A stretch of 26,026 bases of DNA from JAPXSY01 sp034003585. GTDB taxonomy: Bacteria > Verrucomicrobiota > Kiritimatiellia > RFP12 > UBA1067. The stretch lies in NCBI GenBank assembly GCA_034003585.1, contig JAVEYH010000041.1:1-26026 (forward strand). Reading direction: 5' to 3'. The notes under the pieces were generated by a model. That model was given only the letters and a program-made list of their open reading frames with translations. It did not search any database and had not been told where the DNA came from. Position numbers and translations under genes: made by a program. Numbering within the stretch: position 1 is the first letter of the stretch; each line of letters begins with the position of its first letter. Below are positions 22,020-26,026 of this stretch, piece after piece.

Positions 22020-24697
22020 TCTTTTTTCGCGCCGCCGTGGCAGGATACGCAACGCCGGTCCAACACCGGCTGCACCACAGCCGCATAATCGAACGGCCCC
22101 GCGCCCCACGCTGGCGGATCAAGCGGCCGCACCGGCCGCGCCAGCGCCTCGGTCGTCTGCCGCATGGTCGGCAACTGCAGCCGGTCCTCATGGCAACCGA
22201 CACAGCTCCGCCGCTCGCCCGGCTGGAGCTGCAGCACACTGCGCATGCGCTGGAGCTCGTTGAAGTGCTCATCCAACAGATGGAAGTAGAGAACCTTGCC
22301 GGCCGGCGCGGTGAAGTTGGCGGAGCCGTCCGCCTGCACCGGAACCGTGCCCAGCACGCTCTTGGCCACATAACTCGGCCAGCCGCCGCGCTCGGTCACG
22401 AGGAGCGTGCCGTCCTCCCGCGTTGCCGCACTGCCCTGCCGGAAAGCGTGTGCCCCCAGCGCGTTGCGCGTGCGCGTCACGATCTCGTGCGCCGGGCCCT
22501 TGACCTTGTGCACCGGCGTCGCGTAGAAATCCATGAACGGACCATGCCGGTTGCGGTACTGCCCGCAGCTCAATTGCTCCAGCATCGCGGGCACCTCCTG
22601 CGAAACCTGGATGTATTTGACCCGGCCCCGCGGGACCGTCGGACCGAGACCCTCGTACACATCCTGCACCGTGAACTGCCCGAGCCCCTGCGCGGCCAGC
22701 GCCGCGTCCCGCATGGGGGGCATCACCGGCGGCCGGGATCGCAGCCGGAGCAGGGAGGGCTTCTTGCTGCTGATCAGCGGGTCGAGGTAGAGCAGCTCGC
22801 GGTTGCCGTAACGGTCGATGAGGTAGAGCCCCCAGTGCGAACGCCGGCCCGGGCTGTGGCTGACCAGAAAGTGGTCGCGCGAGACCGGTTCCGGGAAACG
22901 GAAGGTCTGCTGATGCGAACGCCCCATCTGGTACTGCGGCCGCGTGTCCGGCGTGATGCTCGTGATGGCCGCGGTCTCATACAGACCCTTGGAGCGGTCG
23001 AGCAGTATGATCGGCCCCTGGTGGTCGCCGTGCGAAATCAGCGTGCAGACGATCTCCGCGCTGCCCGGCACCTCGCGCGCATGGCCGTACCCATACGGCG
23101 TGTTGTTGCCGAAGATCAGTTCCGGATGGGTGCCGTCCGGGCGGATCGACCAGAGCGTGTGCCCGAAATCGGCGCCCTTGTCCTGATATTCCGAACGCGT
23201 CCAGAGGATCCGGCCGTCATGCATCATCACGGGATCCCACTCGCTCAGATTCGCGAACGAGAGCCGTCGCATTCCGCCGCCCTCCCGGTTCATGCGGTAG
23301 AGCACATAGGCCTGTGGCTGCCAGCAGAGAAAGCGCGCCGCGCACCGGGTGGAGATGAACCCCAGATCGCCGTCCGGCAGCGGAACCGGATCGAAATCAT
23401 GGAACGGCCCGTCCGTAAGCCTGCGCGCGCCGCCACCGTCGGCACCCACGGACCAGAGGTGCCAGTACGGGTGCCAGCCCTTGACCTCGGGCTTGTCGGG
23501 CCGGTACGCGAAAAAGACGGTTCCCGCGTCAAAGTCCGCCACCGGGTGCCGCACAATCCCCTGGCTGCCGTCAAAAAGCGTCTCCACCTCAGCCCGCGCG
23601 GGGTCGAGGCGGCCCGCCGCATCGCGCGGCACGTGCAGCACGCAGATGCCGCCGCCCGACGCGAACATCCCGTCCATGTGCTCGCTGTAGTTGTGCGACG
23701 GCTGCAGCGGATGGCGCTTGGCGAACAGCACGCGCTCAACCGGCGCCAGCCGCGGATCGCGGAAAAAGAGGCGGCGCTTGGCGCGGCGCGCATCCAGATA
23801 GAGCGCCTCGCTTTCCCCTTCGCTCGCCAGACGGACGCGAAGGGCCGCGGCCAAGGTTTTTTCCTCTGCCACATCCAGCCCTTGTCCGGAGAGTCGCGCA
23901 ATCAGATCTTCAAACTGTGTCAGGGTCCGCGCCACCGCGCCCAGCCGCGCCAGCCTGCCCCAATACGGTTCTTTGCCGGGCACGGCCGGACGGTCGTTGC
24001 GCAGCGGTGACAGCTCATCCTTGTCATCCAGCGCGCCCCACGTTTCGCGCTCGCACAAAAAGGCGTAGGTCACAACGCCGTCCCACGTCGGCCCGCTCAA
24101 CGCGGACGCGGGCAGCATCAACGCCGGCAGAGCCCGCGCGGAACCGGTATGTTTGCAGACCGTCTCCCACGCTTGGCCGTCAGCCGAAAGCCGCACTTCG
24201 ACCTCGCGCGGCTGGCGGTCGGTGTACCGGCCCGTGCGGTCGCGCGAGAACGCGACGCGTGCGACCTTCGCGGACGCAGGCAACTCGACTTCGACCCACT
24301 CCTCGCCGGTGCCGCCCGCGATCCAACTGTGGTCATTGCCGTACAGCCCGTCATTCAGATGCGCGATCGCGTGGATCGCATGCCCTTTGATGACGGACGA
24401 GGCGTTCGCCCGCGCACCCAGGGCCGCGAGCGCCAGATTATTCTTCCCCGCAGGCCCGAACACCTCCAGTTCGTCCACCCCCGCCTGCCCCCCCTGGGTG
24501 CTGCGGATCACCAGCCGGATATGCTTCGTCTCCCGCGGCGCGAACGCCAGCGCGGTCACATGCGCCTCCGTCACCAATCCGGCCGCCGCGCCGGCAAGAT
24601 TCCGCCGCAGCTCCTCTTCCACGCGAACGCGCGGTCCGGCCAGCACCGCGGCCGCCATCGTCCATGCGCCCACCTTGCACACCATTCTTTTGTTCAT
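22020..24697 (-). CDS. HZS-alpha-like secreted dihaem c-type cytochrome with discoidin and beta-propeller domains (3' end in gap)
   Basis: 892 residues are visible; the C-terminus is lost in the N gap. The N-terminal 20-odd residues are a signal peptide. Residues about 45-185 resemble an F5/8-type C (discoidin) domain (HIRLVIRSTQGGQAGVDELEVFG, GYN-like DGLYGNDHSW). Residues about 340-640 form a TolB/WD-like beta-propeller with LTDGPFHDFDPVPLPDG and YGYGHAREVPGS-type blades. The part after it resembles the middle domain of hydrazine synthase alpha. Two haem c sites, CVGCH (about 832) and CVSCH (about 883), lie near the visible end. HZS-alpha-like proteins occur in PVC bacteria that do not carry out anammox, and their function is unknown. 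No hzsB/C-like partner is present. The ATG overlaps the IclR stop codon (ATGA), so the two are translated together. Confidence 0.75.
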
Positions 24698-25497
24698 GCC
24701 TGCCCCCCCGTGTCCGTTCCCACCATTCCGAACCCCAGCCGCGCGGAGATGCGGTCCGCGTGCGCCCGGACTGTGGCGCCGAGTTGCGGCAACCGGGTCC
24801 GGTCCAGATCCATCATCAGCCCGGTGATCCAAACCGCCGCGATTGGATACCCGCCGCGGTCGAACACCGGCGCGCCGACGCAATAGACCCCCTCGAACTG
24901 TTCCGCGTCATCAAACGCGTAGCCCTGCGCGGTGACCGCGGCCAGCTCACGCCGCAACCGATCTTTCGACGTGATGGTCCGCGCGTTGTGTTTTATGAAC
25001 GTGATTTGCTGTAGGACCGCCGCCTGTTCGCGTTCCGGCAGGTGGGCGAGGATCGCCTTGCCCGGAGCGCAGCAGGAAACGCCCACGCGGAATCCGAGTT
25101 TGGAGATGAAGGCGAACATCCGCGTTCCGAGCGCCTCATCCAGAATGATCACCTCCGTGCCTTCGCGCACGCCGATCAACACGGTGTCGGTCACCTGGTC
25201 GCGCAATTCGCGCATGACATCCAGCGCATGTTCCACCAGATTCGTCTCCGTGATGGCGCGCTGTCCGATCTGCAGCAGTTTGCCGGTCAGGCGGATCTGC
25301 TTGGTTTCGGGATCCCGTGTCACCACGTTCATGTTTTCCAGCGCCACGGCGATGCGGTACGTGCTGGAAACCGGGCACTGGAGTGTCTCGGCCAGCTCGG
25401 TCAGCATCTTCCCGCGCGGGTGATGCGACAAGATCTCGATCAGGTCAAAACCGGTCTTCAGACTCGGCACATCGTATTTCGTTTTTCTCGCCGTCAT
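24694..25497 (-). CDS. IclR-family transcriptional regulator
   Basis: 267 residues, with GAGGGGGG directly before the ATG. Residues 10-75 are the winged HTH (SLKTGFDLIEILSHHPRGKMLTELAE opening, then CPVSSTYRIAVALE as recognition helix). Residues about 80-257 are the IclR effector domain, with VGVSCCAPGKAILAHLP (137-153), FDDAEQFEGVYCVGAPVFD and GGYPIAAVWITG. IclR proteins bind small acids or aromatic and sugar-acid ligands and act as dimers or tetramers. The stop overlaps the start of the HZS-alpha-like gene, so the regulator is first in that operon and likely controls it together with itself. The effector is unknown. Confidence 0.92.
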   Translation of the reverse strand: MTARKTKYDVPSLKTGFDLIEILSHHPRGKMLTELAETLQCPVSSTYRIAVALENMNVVTRDPETKQIRLTGKLLQIGQRAITETNLVEHALDVMRELRDQVTDTVLIGVREGTEVIILDEALGTRMFAFISKLGFRVGVSCCAPGKAILAHLPEREQAAVLQQITFIKHNARTITSKDRLRRELAAVTAQGYAFDDAEQFEGVYCVGAPVFDRGGYPIAAVWITGLMMDLDRTRLPQLGATVRAHADRISARLGFGMVGTDTGGQA

Positions 25498-25586
25498 AAC
25501 CCCCCTCTTCGCTTACACCCCCCGGCGCGGGTGGCACCGCGACCTCCCGGAGGCAAAACAACCGCTTTTTCCCGTCACCCCGGTAC

Positions 25587-26026
25587 TCAATTGAACCGGA
25601 TCAGCGTGCCCTGCGGGACCGGCACCACCTCACCCGTCGCGAGCTGGATGGCTTTCCGGCCGTTCGGAAACGTGATTTGGTCGAGTTGTTCCGCGCCCAC
25701 ACCGCCGGACGTCGCGCCGATAAACAACCGGTCCGTGCCGCGGCCGGACCAGTTGCGCAGCGTCAGCGTGCCGCTCCAGTTCTGGCCGGCGCTGTCCGCA
25801 AACCGCACCGTGCTGCTGCCGCTGCCGAAGTCGATGACCGCGGCGCCGTCCACGTCCAGCGTGCCCAGCGTTTCGCTGTATCCCGCGCTGTCGAAGGTTC
25901 CGCCCGTGAGCCGCAACGCGCCTGTGTCGGCGATGCGGTCGGATGCCCCCAGCCTCAAGGTGCCTTCCGCCACGGTCGTCACACCGGTGTACGTGTTGGC
26001 GGCGGCCAGCACCACCGTGCCCGTCC
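25587..26026 (-). CDS. C-terminal end of a PATR-repeat secreted protein (5' part beyond window)
   Basis: The frame is open to the right edge and stops at 25587, giving about 146 residues of C-terminus. The first part is a textbook autotransporter-associated beta-strand repeat (NTYTGVTTVAEGTLRLG, then GALRLTGGTFDSAG). The later part (LDQITFPNGRKAIQLATGEVVP, shortened here) is the closing strand found in many PVC LamG/PATR proteins. It ends PQGTLIRFN, so there is no outer-membrane autotransporter barrel and no PEP-CTERM tail in the part seen. The protein is probably released or held by another system. It belongs to the same class as the protein at the left edge of the window. Confidence 0.8.
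   Translation of the reverse strand, partial: TGTVVLAAANTYTGVTTVAEGTLRLGASDRIADTGALRLTGGTFDSAGYSETLGTLDVDGAAVIDFGSGSSTVRFADSAGQNWSGTLTLRNWSGRGTDRLFIGATSGGVGAEQLDQITFPNGRKAIQLATGEVVPVPQGTLIRFN

Noticed and set aside
21914..24010. 698-codon plus-strand frame starting in the N gap
   Set aside because: Antisense to the HZS-alpha-like gene and built partly on N; not a gene.

Overview
The window is a 26 kb, high-GC piece of a bacterial chromosome, most likely from an anaerobic, polysaccharide-degrading member of the PVC superphylum (Kiritimatiellota, Lentisphaerota or Verrucomicrobiota). I infer this from the gene families: very large secreted LamG / autotransporter-type beta-strand repeat proteins at both edges, a DUF4091 glycoside hydrolase, a LacI-sensor/AraC-HTH (XylR-like) regulator, a hydrazine-synthase-alpha-like c-type cytochrome in a non-anammox setting, and the hydrogenase maturase HydG, which points to [FeFe]-hydrogenase fermentation. 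No rRNA, tRNA, CRISPR array or phage gene was seen. A run of exactly 100 N (21920-22019) shows that this is a scaffold and cuts two genes.

Layout. 1-3230 (-): the N-terminal 1076 residues of a giant secreted LamG/PATR protein. 3231-3658: the only long non-coding stretch, with a 7-nt periodic repeat array, an inverted repeat, and a good sigma70-type promoter followed by a palindrome that lead into a secreted DUF4091/GH123-like hydrolase (3659-6271, +). 6293-12364: a compact carbohydrate locus. A secreted GH-A glycosidase and a GH28-like pectinase run leftward; an XylR-like regulator (predicted leaderless) and a secreted beta-helix protein run rightward from a shared divergent control region. 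12386-12442: two back-to-back hairpins separate this from an amtB-glnK ammonium operon (-). 14600-17148: a PF13679-type methyltransferase and a secreted SGNH esterase converge and overlap by 7 bp. 17235-18367: a RAYT-type Y1 transposase behind two perfect tandem 21-nt repeats. 18402-21645: a Blc-type lipocalin, HydG and an AEC-family permease. 21795-24697: a PAS-like fragment and the HZS-alpha-like dihaem protein converge on the N gap. The dihaem gene is ATGA-coupled to an upstream IclR regulator (24694-25497). 25587-26026 (-): the C-terminus of another PATR repeat protein.

How the genes may work together (inference): the secreted enzymes (GH-A, GH28-like, beta-helix, DUF4091, SGNH esterase) and adhesin-like repeat proteins suit attachment to and breakdown of plant or host glycans, with local sugar-responsive regulation. 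AmtB-PII handles ammonium, and HydG suggests H2-evolving fermentation. The IclR plus HZS-alpha-like unit has no obvious assigned role and is the least explained part of the window. Several genes are preceded by a TTG-containing -35, a 17-18 nt spacer and a TAnnnT -10, which may reflect the housekeeping promoter of this organism.
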